64,000 nucleotides of DNA from contig OZ253939.1 in NCBI GenBank assembly GCA_965267245.1, forward strand, positions 2,852,001 through 2,916,000, written 5' to 3'. The DNA comes from JANSWY01 sp965267245. Its GTDB lineage: Bacteria; Bacteroidota; Bacteroidia; Cytophagales; Cyclobacteriaceae. The notes below the pieces were generated by a model, which saw only the letters and a list, made by a program, of their open reading frames with translations, was not told the origin of the DNA and searched no databases. Of this stretch, positions 1 through 7,940 are shown piece by piece. The number at the start of each line of letters is the position of its first letter. Position 1 is the first letter of the stretch. The position numbers and the translations under genes are program-made.

Positions 1-315
1 AGCATTTATTTAGCCAAAGACTATCCTAATGGAGCTGTACCTTTTCAGGGTAGTTTTGATTATTTCTGTCGGCCTCCGCAATCCAGTTTAGGTGAACTCG
101 TCAATGCAGTACCTACAGAACTGATGTCTACTGCTTCTAAGACTATTGGTTGCCCAGATTGTGCAGACCAGGGAGGGTTTTATGTGGAATACGGGAAAGA
201 CAATGTACTGGTGGGTTGGAAAATTGACAATGATAGAGGTGCCGTTCCGGAATACCTTCATGAGTATCTTGAATTGCTTGATCAGTTTATGGAAGAGGTC
301 ACGGGTTGTTTATAG
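1..315 (+). CDS. C-terminal part of an unknown protein (truncated by window edge)
   Basis: The reading frame is open from base 1 to the stop at 313-315, so this is the last 104 residues of a gene that begins outside the window. It holds a CPDCAD motif and a GGFYVEY segment that could be a metal-binding or disulfide loop, then an acidic helical tail ending in Cys-Leu. I do not recognise the family. Such cysteine-containing tails are common in small Bacteroidota lipoproteins, but the N-terminus that would show this is missing. The next gene starts 31 bases downstream on the same strand and may be co-transcribed. Confidence 0.7.
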   Translation, partial: SIYLAKDYPNGAVPFQGSFDYFCRPPQSSLGELVNAVPTELMSTASKTIGCPDCADQGGFYVEYGKDNVLVGWKIDNDRGAVPEYLHEYLELLDQFMEEVTGCL

Positions 316-346
316 TAATAATAGAAGAGAATTGTTAAATTAAGAC

Positions 347-1045
347 ATGCAACAAAACAGACTCATTCTCTTCTTTCTCCTTTCGTTTACAACTACCCTG
401 GCATTTTCGCAATACAAAGGTTTCGATGAAATCGACGAAACAGAGTTGAAAGACTGGGACCCTGAAAACCCAAAGGAATTTAGTGGTGTGTATCATTTTG
501 GTGATTCGGAAGCTGAATCTGATCTAGTATTGTTTCAAGTTGGAGACCTGCTTGTCGCCCAAATTGTAGCCGGAGATTTCAATGATGATGGCACTGCTTA
601 CATAAGGACTTTTCGAAATATTGAAAATGTCAGCATCAGTGATGATGGAGAATTCAGTTCGCTTAGACATTATGGAGAATTAGTCACTTATAATGGAGAA
701 AAGTGTTTAAAAGTTTACGACAGTTGGTCAGGTATCCCGGGGAAAGGAGAATATGAAGTAGGTTGCTTTAGCTATTCAATCAAGCAGTTTTATCCCGGAG
801 ACTATCCCCAAGCTTCCATTCAATTACTGGAAAAAGATGATTTGATTGGATTCACAAGAGACCAATTGCAGATTATGAGAAATGAGATATTTGCCAGGTA
901 TGGTCATATATTCCGAAGTGGTGGCAAGATGGAGACTCATTTTAACACTAAAGATTGGTATAAACCAGAGCATCAAAGTGCCCTTCCTTTCTTAACTCCT
1001 CTGGAAGAACGCAATATAGATTTGATAAAATCGCTGGAAAAGTAA
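347..1045 (+). CDS. Secreted protein with C-terminal YARHG domain
   Basis: A protein of 232 residues with an N-terminal signal peptide (residues 1-22, ending near FSQ). The last 65 residues hold the pattern RNEIFARYGHIF followed by W-Y-x-P and a closing E-R-N-x-x-x-I helix, the signature of the YARHG domain, an extracellular module of unknown function. The middle, about residues 30-150, is beta-rich and unrecognised. It probably acts in the periplasm or at the outer membrane. The gene is convergent with the next one, separated by a hairpin terminator. Domain call is strong; function unknown. Confidence 0.8.
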   Translation: MQQNRLILFFLLSFTTTLAFSQYKGFDEIDETELKDWDPENPKEFSGVYHFGDSEAESDLVLFQVGDLLVAQIVAGDFNDDGTAYIRTFRNIENVSISDDGEFSSLRHYGELVTYNGEKCLKVYDSWSGIPGKGEYEVGCFSYSIKQFYPGDYPQASIQLLEKDDLIGFTRDQLQIMRNEIFARYGHIFRSGGKMETHFNTKDWYKPEHQSALPFLTPLEERNIDLIKSLEK

Positions 1046-1067
1046 AAAAGGGGTAGTTCACCCCTTT
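1046..1067. terminator. Hairpin between convergent genes
   Basis: AAAGGGGT (1047-1054) and ACCCCTTT (1060-1067) form a perfect 8-bp stem with a 5-base loop. Read on the minus strand the stem is followed directly by a T run, so it is a good intrinsic terminator for the minus-strand lipoprotein gene and may also stop the plus-strand YARHG gene. Confidence 0.75.
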
Positions 1068-1093
1068 CATTAAGTTTGTAAAATTCTAACCTC

Positions 1094-1684
1094 TTATTTT
1101 CCTCCAAGAATTACTACAAGGGTATAAATCAATCCAGGAAGATAAAATAGCAATGTAAGTAGAAGAGAGATCCAAAATCTACTTGTTACCTCATTCTCAT
1201 ACAGAATCATCGCCAAAGGAGGAATTAGAATTGCAATGATTACTAATAACAACAAGTCTGTACTTTGACGCTCATCCCCTTCAGCTCTTAATGTTTCTAC
1301 CTGCAGTTTGGCTTTATCCATCAATTGCTTTCTTTCTGATCTGGACATGGAATTGATGTTTTCACGGACTTCCTGAAGAACGGATAACTCTATGGGGGTC
1401 ATGGGAGCGTCCACATCATGCTGTTCCCTGGCTTTATCCTGTACGGCAGACTTCTTCTCAATTATGGGATCATTGGTGGTTTTAGATAAAGCAATGACTG
1501 GATTGCCGGAACTTTCTGAAGGCGCATCTGCCAATGTTTCCATTTCCTGGACAACCATTTGAGTTTTATTGCTTTGCGCTTTTTTGACTGGTGTCTGAAA
1601 ACTTGCTGTATACTTTGGTGAACAGCCCTGAACGATTAAAAAGATAATACTGCTTATGAGTAGTGTTAGTTGGTGTTTTTTCAT
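1094..1684 (-). CDS. Lipoprotein with C-terminal YqaE/Pmp3-like membrane domain
   Basis: A 196-residue protein starting with a lipoprotein signal (lipobox VQGC, Cys21). A long low-complexity polar linker of about 120 residues follows, then a coiled-coil-like stretch (about 98-140). The last 50 residues contain two hydrophobic segments, the first with IAILIPPLA, which resembles the Pmp3/YqaE proteolipid family (normally free-standing proteins of about 50-60 residues). This arrangement of lipid anchor, linker and Pmp3-like pair of helices is seen in Bacteroidota. Role unknown; Pmp3 relatives are linked to membrane potential and salt stress in other organisms. Confidence 0.7.
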   Translation of the reverse strand: MKKHQLTLLISSIIFLIVQGCSPKYTASFQTPVKKAQSNKTQMVVQEMETLADAPSESSGNPVIALSKTTNDPIIEKKSAVQDKAREQHDVDAPMTPIELSVLQEVRENINSMSRSERKQLMDKAKLQVETLRAEGDERQSTDLLLLVIIAILIPPLAMILYENEVTSRFWISLLLTLLFYLPGLIYTLVVILGGK

Positions 1685-1963
1685 AGCGATTTTGTTTTTC
1701 TATTAATTTAAAGCATACAAACCATTTTAGCTAATTCGTATCGATCCAGTTGTGTAAAACAATCTAAAACACACCTAACGCTCTGTTAGAGCCCAAAATG
1801 GGCGATATCCATTAGCATATGCTATAAAATTCCAGCTAATTAGTCCAAATTCCGGTGCATCGACAATTAATTCACTTTTAACGGAAAGTTATCGGTGTTT
1901 ATCGAAACTGCCCCTCGAATCATATTTAAGCCCCATATATTTGAAGAAAAATTAGGACAGAAA

Positions 1964-2482
1964 ATGAAGCTACGCGGAATCAACACTTTACTTTTAATCG
2001 TGCTTATGTATGTAAGCACAGGGAGCACATTCGGTCAGGAAAAAGAAATTCAGTCTGGTATTGTTTATTTCTTTACCAAATACATTGAATGGCCTGCCAA
2101 CCAACAATCAGGTGATTTTAACATCTACGTACTTGGATCAGATGAAATCACTACACACCTTAAGAAATTAGCAACAGTTAAGAAGGTAGGAACAAGATCA
2201 ATTAACGTGAAAGAAGTTGCCTCTTTAGATCAGGCTACAGGAGCTCACATTTTGATCTTACCAAATTCACAATCCGGAATGTTTAACAGCGCTTTACAAA
2301 AAGCAAAAGCTGAGGACTTCCTGATCGTAACCAACAAAAATGGCTTTGCTGCAAGAGGTGCTGGAATCAACTTCGTAACAAGGAATAATCAGCCTTCTTA
2401 TGAAATTAATGCGGCAACAATGTTGGAATGTGGTTTGAAGTTTAGTTCGAAATTGTCATCTTTAGGAAGCGTACTGAATTAA
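1964..2482 (+). CDS. YfiR-like periplasmic protein (DUF4154)
   Basis: The product is secreted: a signal peptide ends near TFGQ. The mature part begins with IQSGIVYFFTKYIEWP, the typical opening of the YfiR/HmsC family, and continues with F-x-I-Y-V-L-G and an ILILPNSQSG strand. In other bacteria YfiR is a periplasmic regulator that inhibits a membrane diguanylate cyclase. I chose ATG 1964 over the in-frame ATG at 1895 because it directly precedes the signal peptide and has AGGA upstream. It lies 17 bases before a chemoreceptor gene, so the partner here may be the chemoreceptor instead of a cyclase. Confidence 0.8.
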   Translation: MKLRGINTLLLIVLMYVSTGSTFGQEKEIQSGIVYFFTKYIEWPANQQSGDFNIYVLGSDEITTHLKKLATVKKVGTRSINVKEVASLDQATGAHILILPNSQSGMFNSALQKAKAEDFLIVTNKNGFAARGAGINFVTRNNQPSYEINAATMLECGLKFSSKLSSLGSVLN

Positions 2483-2499
2483 TCACCACAACTCAGTAA

Positions 2500-4011
2500 A
2501 TGAATTTAATAGATTATTTAAGATACAAAGTATCAATAAGAACGAAACTGATCACCGGTTTTCTGGTGATCGTTCTTATTGTTTTCGTATCCTTCGGCGC
2601 AATCATACTCAGCCTCAACGACTCTGAAAGCATATTAGCCGATAAGTCGAAATCAGCAACCCTATCCACAGAACTTCTCGAGAAATTGAAATCTGGAATT
2701 GATGATTCCAGGTACTTATCGGCAGTTTGGGTTTACAACCGAGACGATGTTGAATCAAAAGGAAAATTAAAAGCATTTGTTGACTCATACTCTGGTCTAA
2801 CTGATTCACTAAGAATAGAGAAGAAAGAATGGAATAAGAATCAAAAAGTACTTCTTGATTCGATCTTAGCACTTTCAGACTCTCTGGTCAGTTTCCAAAA
2901 AGAGATTTCCGAAAATCTTGTTTCGTTTGACGATTATGAGAATTTCTTAACCATTATGTCAAGCGAATCAGCAATTGAATCCATTAAGTCCCTCGCACCA
3001 AAGGTTAGCAAACCACTGGAAGAACTTATACGGTCAAAGGCACAACAACAAGTCATTAGTAATTTTGGCTTTTTGAGAACTGTGATTTTAATCATTGGCG
3101 CAGTAATTGCCGTAATTGCCATTGCAATAGCCTTGTTTACAATTAACGGGATCCTGACTCCTCTTAGGAATGGTACCAGGATCATTGACAGAATTGTGGC
3201 AGGAGATCTTACCACAAAAGTTGAAACCAAATATCAGGATGAAATTGGTAAGTTGATTTACCTGATGGGTGATATGGTGGATAAACTGAGAAATTCACTT
3301 GGTGTAATTGTTCAGTCAGCTGATGATATCAAACGATTCAGTGCAGAAATGAAAGTCACCTCTGGTCAGCTTTCTTCAGGTGCAGAATCTCAGGCAGACT
3401 CAGTAGATGAAGTAGCAGCTTCAATGGAAGAAATGGCATCATCAATTAGCCTTAATGCATCAAACTCTGAAGAGACAGAAAGAATTGCCACTTCAGCAGC
3501 ACAAGATGCCTCTGATGGAAATGTAGCGGTTTCAAAGACCCAGCAATCCATGAAAGTGATAACTGACAAGATCAGTATCATTGGTGAAATTGCAAGACAA
3601 ACGAACTTACTGGCCTTAAATGCAGCTGTAGAAGCAGCCAGAGCTGGTGAGCATGGTAAAGGTTTTGCAGTGGTAGCAGCAGAAATCAGACGATTGGCTG
3701 AAAGAAGTCAGGCAGCTTCCTCTGAAATCGATGAAGTGTCTACGGAAGGCGTGAAAATCGCCGATGATTCCGGTGCATTGTTGAGAGAAATGGTGGAAAA
3801 GATCAAGCAAACTGCTGGTCTAATTCAGGAAATAGCAAGCGCAAGTAAAGAACAAAATGCAGGTACTGCCCAAATCAATCATGCGGTTCAGGAACTGAAT
3901 TCAATTGTAACACAAAATGCTTCGTTAGCCGACAAAATGAACGGCAATGCAAGTCAATTGAATAGCCTGGCTGATGAATTGGATTCAGCAGTATCATTCT
4001 TCAAAATATGA
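2500..4011 (+). CDS. Methyl-accepting chemotaxis protein
   Basis: A 503-residue transmembrane chemoreceptor. TM1 is at about residues 15-37, followed by a helical extracytoplasmic domain (about 40-190), TM2 (about 190-215), a HAMP domain (about 216-270) and a long cytoplasmic coiled coil. The hairpin tip is highly conserved (EIARQTNLLALNAAVEAARA, about 360-380), which in known receptors contacts CheA and CheW. No che genes are in the window. It directly follows the YfiR-like gene, so the two probably form one sensory unit. A terminator hairpin follows. Confidence 0.93.
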   Translation: MNLIDYLRYKVSIRTKLITGFLVIVLIVFVSFGAIILSLNDSESILADKSKSATLSTELLEKLKSGIDDSRYLSAVWVYNRDDVESKGKLKAFVDSYSGLTDSLRIEKKEWNKNQKVLLDSILALSDSLVSFQKEISENLVSFDDYENFLTIMSSESAIESIKSLAPKVSKPLEELIRSKAQQQVISNFGFLRTVILIIGAVIAVIAIAIALFTINGILTPLRNGTRIIDRIVAGDLTTKVETKYQDEIGKLIYLMGDMVDKLRNSLGVIVQSADDIKRFSAEMKVTSGQLSSGAESQADSVDEVAASMEEMASSISLNASNSEETERIATSAAQDASDGNVAVSKTQQSMKVITDKISIIGEIARQTNLLALNAAVEAARAGEHGKGFAVVAAEIRRLAERSQAASSEIDEVSTEGVKIADDSGALLREMVEKIKQTAGLIQEIASASKEQNAGTAQINHAVQELNSIVTQNASLADKMNGNASQLNSLADELDSAVSFFKI

Positions 4012-4045
4012 GCCTTAGGGCTAATAATCAACATTAACAATTAAG

Positions 4046-4073
4046 AAGGGTCCATATTAATGGATCCTTTTTT
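4046..4073 (+). terminator. Intrinsic terminator after the chemoreceptor gene
   Basis: AAGGGTCCAT (4046-4055) pairs with ATGGATCCTT (4060-4069) with one G-U wobble and a 4-base loop, followed by a T run. It lies 35 bases after the stop codon. Confidence 0.8.
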
Positions 4074-4157
4074 ATTGGTGTACACTGAACTACACAAGCA
4101 ACAACCTTGGTAAATTTCTTTCTGCTAAAGGCTTGATACATTATCTTCCTTATTGAA

Positions 4158-4913
4158 ATGGAAGAATATATTCTTTTAATCGCATTTTTTGGGATTGCTA
4201 CGTTTTATTCATCAGTGGGGTTCGGAGGTGGATCCAGCTATTTGGCTATACTAAGTCTCTTCATCACAGACTTCTATGAAATCAGGACAATGTCACTTGT
4301 TTTGAATTTGACTGTTGTTCTGCTAGGTACTTTGAATTTTATCAGAAACAAGGTTTTTAGTTTTAAGGATTTCTGGCCATTCCTGGCACTGAGTATCCCC
4401 ATGGCCTTCTTTGGAGCACAGTTCAGGTTTAAAGAAAAAACGTTCTTCATTATCCTGGGAACTGCCCTTATTGCAGCCGCTATTTTTATGGTACTTCAGT
4501 CCATCACAAGGTTTTCCAGTGGCAAAAAGCTTAGAGTCCTCCCAAAATTTATACTAGGTGGATCCATTGGTATGTTGTCTGGCTTGGCAGGAATAGGTGG
4601 TGGTATTTTCCTGTCACCTACATTAAACCTCATCGGCTGGCAAAATTCCAGAAAAGTGGCTGCACTTGCCTCTGTTTTCATTTTGGTTAATTCTGTTGCC
4701 GGATTGACAGGACTGTATGTTTCCGGAACATTTAGTGTAAACCCAGATTGGGGAACTAAACTGTTAGCTACCGTAATCGCTGGAGGTTTATTAGGGTCCT
4801 TTTTGTCAAATAGAAAATTCAATGTTACTATAATCAGATGGTTGACAGCAGTACTGGTTGCCTATGTTGGACTTAAATTATTGTTCCTCCACGTATTAGA
4901 ACTGAGTATATAA
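4158..4913 (+). CDS. TSUP (TauE/SafE) family membrane permease
   Basis: A 251-residue polytopic membrane protein with about eight hydrophobic segments and two related halves. Each half has the glycine-rich TSUP signature: SSVGFGGGSSY near residue 18 and GLAGIGGGIF near residue 147. The family includes putative exporters of sulfite, sulfoacetate or other organosulfur and carboxylate compounds; the substrate cannot be told from sequence. It stands alone between an upstream terminator and a convergent gene, with no sulfur metabolism genes nearby. Confidence 0.88.
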   Translation: MEEYILLIAFFGIATFYSSVGFGGGSSYLAILSLFITDFYEIRTMSLVLNLTVVLLGTLNFIRNKVFSFKDFWPFLALSIPMAFFGAQFRFKEKTFFIILGTALIAAAIFMVLQSITRFSSGKKLRVLPKFILGGSIGMLSGLAGIGGGIFLSPTLNLIGWQNSRKVAALASVFILVNSVAGLTGLYVSGTFSVNPDWGTKLLATVIAGGLLGSFLSNRKFNVTIIRWLTAVLVAYVGLKLLFLHVLELSI

Positions 4914-4915
4914 AA

Positions 4916-4943
4916 AAAGTCCGACTTTAGTAAGCCGGACTTT
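4916..4943. terminator. Bidirectional terminator between convergent genes
   Basis: AAAGTCCG (4916-4923) and CGGACTTT (4936-4943) form a perfect 8-bp stem. A run of A immediately before it becomes a T run on the minus strand, giving a good terminator for the SPOR-like gene; it also follows the TSUP stop codon directly. Confidence 0.78.
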
Positions 4944-4970
4944 GTTGAGTTTGATATGTTAGCTATATAA

Positions 4971-5606
4971 TTACTCTGCCGAAACAATACTTTGCGCCTT
5001 GTATTTTACAGGCCAAACTTGTTTACTGGCATATTTCTTTCTCGCTGCTCTAAAATCATCTTTCGAATAAGGAGCAACCAACTTGTATTGATTATTCACC
5101 TGGATCAACTTCACATCAAATCCTTCAAGGTTCGCTAATTCTGATTTTGCGTAATCCAGTTTGTCAAAAGCACCGAATTGAATGTATTTCTCAGAGAAAA
5201 CATCTTCTGCTTTCGGAGTTTGAATGTTACTGGCCTCAGCTATCATTTCCCTTGGAGTTTCCTCATAATCGATAGCACCAACCCATCTTAGTTTGTGGTC
5301 AGTCTTTTTGTCAACCATGTAACCTTTAACCTTTAGGACCCTTGAACCATTGACATCTACAAATGCATATGATTCAAGTTCCAGGGATTCATATCCTGTC
5401 ATAAAATTTACGTGCTCAGCTTTGATGGTTGCCTCTTCTGTTTCAAAATCAAAATTGAAAAGTGTAAAGTCCCCTAGTTCCTGACTAGCTACGTTGACGA
5501 GTTTCATCTCTGATGAAGACTGGGCGACAGACTGATAACCCAAAAATACCAGAGCGGTCATAGTGACCCAAAGTATTTTACCGACTGTATTCATCTTAAA
5601 ATTCAT
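4971..5606 (-). CDS. Secreted protein with SPOR-like C-terminal domain
   Basis: A 211-residue protein with an N-terminal signal peptide ending near SVAQ; a second ATG four codons in (5594) is equally plausible. The C-terminal about 70 residues read KYIQFGAF...Y-x-L-V-A-P-Y-x-K, typical of SPOR domains, which bind denuded peptidoglycan or occur in cell-envelope proteins. The middle domain (about 30-130) is beta-rich and unrecognised. It is monocistronic, with a terminator on its 3' side and a long AT-rich intergenic region upstream. Confidence 0.65.
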   Translation of the reverse strand: MNFKMNTVGKILWVTMTALVFLGYQSVAQSSSEMKLVNVASQELGDFTLFNFDFETEEATIKAEHVNFMTGYESLELESYAFVDVNGSRVLKVKGYMVDKKTDHKLRWVGAIDYEETPREMIAEASNIQTPKAEDVFSEKYIQFGAFDKLDYAKSELANLEGFDVKLIQVNNQYKLVAPYSKDDFRAARKKYASKQVWPVKYKAQSIVSAE

Positions 5607-5946
5607 TTTTCTGCGTTTACCGAATTACAAATATAACAATATTTAGATGAAATATAAAAATAAATGTAAGTTTACATGATTTATTGCTTTCAATATTAGC
5701 CACTAAATATTTATAAATCAACATATTATAGAAAAATAAAGTTATCCACATTATTTTTCAAATTTCGATGAAAGTCCTGAAAAACAAGACAAAGGTTTAT
5801 CTGAATATCAAAATTTATTCTTACTATAATACCATAATACCGTTATTTTATATCCATCTTGCTCCAACCTTCTACCGTTAATTACAAGAATTATCGTAGG
5901 TATCGTCCTTGATTAAGTTGTTACTAAAAAAATCTCAGCTTGAATT
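5607..5946. other. AT-rich intergenic region between divergent genes
   Basis: 340 bases with no convincing gene, separating the divergent SPOR-like and lipoprotein genes. It contains a short inverted repeat ATGTAA-GT-TTACAT near 5668-5681, a possible operator, and a single TTATCCACA (5742-5750) identical to the DnaA box consensus. Promoters for both flanking genes must lie here, but I see no clear consensus. Confidence 0.5.
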
Positions 5947-6528
5947 ATGAAATATTTAATGACCTGGATTCTCGCACTTTGCTTGATCTCATGTGTAAAC
6001 AACAGCACCAAAGAGAGCGGAACCGAAGGTAACCCAGAAGCATCAACCGCCGACAACCCTGAATTGGAGTCGTTATTTCAAAAGGACCAAAAAGATAGAA
6101 CTCCTGAAAATGGTGAAATTGACTGGGATGTTGTTCTGGTTCGGGACAGTATGCGCTTAAACAGAGCTTATGAGCTGGTTGAATCCGGTCAACTCAGAAC
6201 ATCCAAAGATTATTACCACGCCGCTACAGTATTTCAGCATGGTTATGATACTATCGCCTCGAAATTAGCTGTTACATGTATGAAAAAAGCTATTGAACTT
6301 GACTCGACCATCAATAAATGGCTTTTGGCGGCTGCCATTGACAGGGATTTACAGCGTCGGGGAGAGCCTCAAATATTTGGTATTCAATTTACTCAGAATG
6401 ATAAAGGGATTTGGGAGCTTTACGAAATTGACACCACGGTAGTAACTGATCATGAAAGAAAGTTGCATAACGTCCCAAGTCTATCAAATCTCCGGGAACA
6501 AGCGGCAAAAATGAATGAAAACAAATGA
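5947..6528 (+). CDS. Lipoprotein of the DUF6624-like family
   Basis: 193 residues with a lipoprotein signal (LISC, Cys16) followed by an acidic linker. The mature part has an L-F-x-K-D-Q-K-D-R segment (about 43-52), then YYHAATVFQHGYDT and a helical LAAAIDRDLQRRGEPQIFG segment. This combination (Asp-Gln...Arg, a V-F-Q-H-G block and G-x-P-Q-x-F-G) recalls the DUF6624-type family of unknown function. It precedes the beta-lactamase gene by 74 bases on the same strand. Confidence 0.65.
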   Translation: MKYLMTWILALCLISCVNNSTKESGTEGNPEASTADNPELESLFQKDQKDRTPENGEIDWDVVLVRDSMRLNRAYELVESGQLRTSKDYYHAATVFQHGYDTIASKLAVTCMKKAIELDSTINKWLLAAAIDRDLQRRGEPQIFGIQFTQNDKGIWELYEIDTTVVTDHERKLHNVPSLSNLREQAAKMNENK

Positions 6529-6602
6529 CTTTCAGGTTTGGCAAAGTATTTTAATGTTTAGCTTAGCACAGCCATATAACAAACTGAAACAAATAGACTT
6601 TT

Positions 6603-7352
6603 ATGAGAGCAGTATTCCCTCTCCTCACCTTACTGATAGTATTTATTAGCTGTGCAGATCAAACTGATAAAATGGAAGGCTATTCTTCCGATAATCTCAA
6701 AATTGAAACATTAAGCAATGGAATTTACCAACACATTTCCTACCTACAAACACATGATTATGGTAAAGTTGGATGCAATGGAATGATCTATATTCAGGGA
6801 GGTGAAGCTATTGTATTCGATACACCAACCAACGACAGTTCATCCTTTGAGCTGATTTCATGGATAAAAGAAAAAACAAATTCAACTATAAAAGCGGTAG
6901 TGGTAACACACTTTCATGAGGATTGTCTGGGAGGTTTGCAGTCATTTCATGACCAAAACATCCCTTCATTTGCTAGCCAAAAAACAATCAACCTGGTAAA
7001 GATGGACTCTCTCCAAAACGTTCCTCAAAATGGTTTTGAAGAAAGAATTGAATGGACAATAGGGAATACCTCTGTATTCGGCCAATTTTTTGGTGAAGGC
7101 CACACCCAGGACAATATTATCGGATACATTCCAAATGAAAATGCAATCTTTGGTGGTTGCCTCATTAAATCTTTAAAAGCGGGAAAAGGTTATTTGGGAG
7201 ATGCTAATGTGAGTGAATGGCCTAATACCGTCAAAAAGATCAGAGAAAATTACCCCGATCTGAAAATTGTTATCCCGGGTCATGGGAAATCTGGTGATCA
7301 TCAGCTATTGGATTATACGATTAATCTATTTTCCGAATCTTCTTCAAATTGA
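6603..7352 (+). CDS. Subclass B1 metallo-beta-lactamase, lipoprotein-anchored
   Basis: A 249-residue zinc hydrolase with every B1 zinc ligand in place: His103, His105 and Asp107 in THFHEDCLGG, His167 in GEGHTQDN, Cys186 in FGGCLIKS, and His227 in PGHGKSG. The Cys ligand separates B1 enzymes from the B2, B3 and glyoxalase-like groups. The N-terminus is a lipoprotein signal (FISC, Cys17), so the enzyme is probably membrane-anchored facing the periplasm, as NDM enzymes are. Known B1 enzymes hydrolyse penicillins, cephalosporins and carbapenems; activity here is inferred. No mobile element adjoins it, so it looks chromosomal and intrinsic. The next gene starts at its stop codon. Confidence 0.85.
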   Translation: MRAVFPLLTLLIVFISCADQTDKMEGYSSDNLKIETLSNGIYQHISYLQTHDYGKVGCNGMIYIQGGEAIVFDTPTNDSSSFELISWIKEKTNSTIKAVVVTHFHEDCLGGLQSFHDQNIPSFASQKTINLVKMDSLQNVPQNGFEERIEWTIGNTSVFGQFFGEGHTQDNIIGYIPNENAIFGGCLIKSLKAGKGYLGDANVSEWPNTVKKIRENYPDLKIVIPGHGKSGDHQLLDYTINLFSESSSN

Positions 7353-7353
7353 A

Positions 7354-7863
7354 TTGATTTACTGCTTTGACACATATTATAAAGACAAATCAGCTCATAC
7401 GGCCATCATTGGTATTCATGATTGGTCGGACTCAGAGCCCGCAATTGAATTAACGGATACAATAAATGGAATCAGTGAATATGAGAGTGGTTCATTTTAT
7501 AAACGGGAACTTCCATGCCTGCTCAATGCTACCCAAAAAATCAGCCTGGATGTTTCCAATGATGTATTAGTCGTGGACGGTTATGTGTTGCTGAGTGATG
7601 AAGGTAGGTTGGGATTGGGTGGTCACTTATTTCAAGCACTAGACCAACAAATTCCTGTTGTGGGAATTGCCAAAAGTGATTTTGTAGCATTGAATAAAAA
7701 GATAGAAATCTACAGAGGGAAGAGCAAAAATCCTCTTTTTGTAACAGCACTTGGCATTGACATCAAATATATAAGTGAGAAAGTTAAAGCCATGCACGGT
7801 CCATTCAGGATTCCTACAATTCTTAAATTAGTCGATCAAAAAAGCAGAGCTTTAGATGCTTAG
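7354..7863 (+). CDS. Endonuclease V family protein
   Basis: About 169 residues from a TTG start placed one base after the beta-lactamase stop; the only in-frame ATG (7267) lies inside the previous gene and would add an odd hydrophobic extension. From the TTG the protein opens MIYCFDTYY, as expected for short Bacteroidota endonuclease V homologues. Likely catalytic residues are Asp6, Tyr43 with Glu52 in YESGSFYKRELP, and Asp75 in VVDGY, followed by GLGGHL and RIPTILK. Endonuclease V cleaves DNA near deaminated bases (hypoxanthine) or acts on inosine RNA. Position suggests translational coupling to the lactamase, although the functions are unrelated. Confidence 0.8.
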   Translation: MIYCFDTYYKDKSAHTAIIGIHDWSDSEPAIELTDTINGISEYESGSFYKRELPCLLNATQKISLDVSNDVLVVDGYVLLSDEGRLGLGGHLFQALDQQIPVVGIAKSDFVALNKKIEIYRGKSKNPLFVTALGIDIKYISEKVKAMHGPFRIPTILKLVDQKSRALDA

Positions 7864-7940
7864 ATTCGGTCTGATATCATCGTAGAACGGTATAGAGAAA
7901 TGTGGCAATAGTTCTAATTACTACCACATCCCAAGGCCAA

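Noticed and set aside
124..315. Separate small gene starting at ATG 124
   Set aside because: The frame is open from base 1 with protein-like composition, so this ATG is internal to a truncated gene.
5742..5750. TTATCCACA, identical to a DnaA box, in an AT-rich gap
   Set aside because: Only one perfect box; no cluster and no dnaA, dnaN or gidA-like genes nearby, so I do not call an origin.
5768..5881. 37-residue open frame in the AT-rich gap
   Set aside because: Short, lysine- and tyrosine-rich as expected by chance in AT-rich DNA, with no family or signal.
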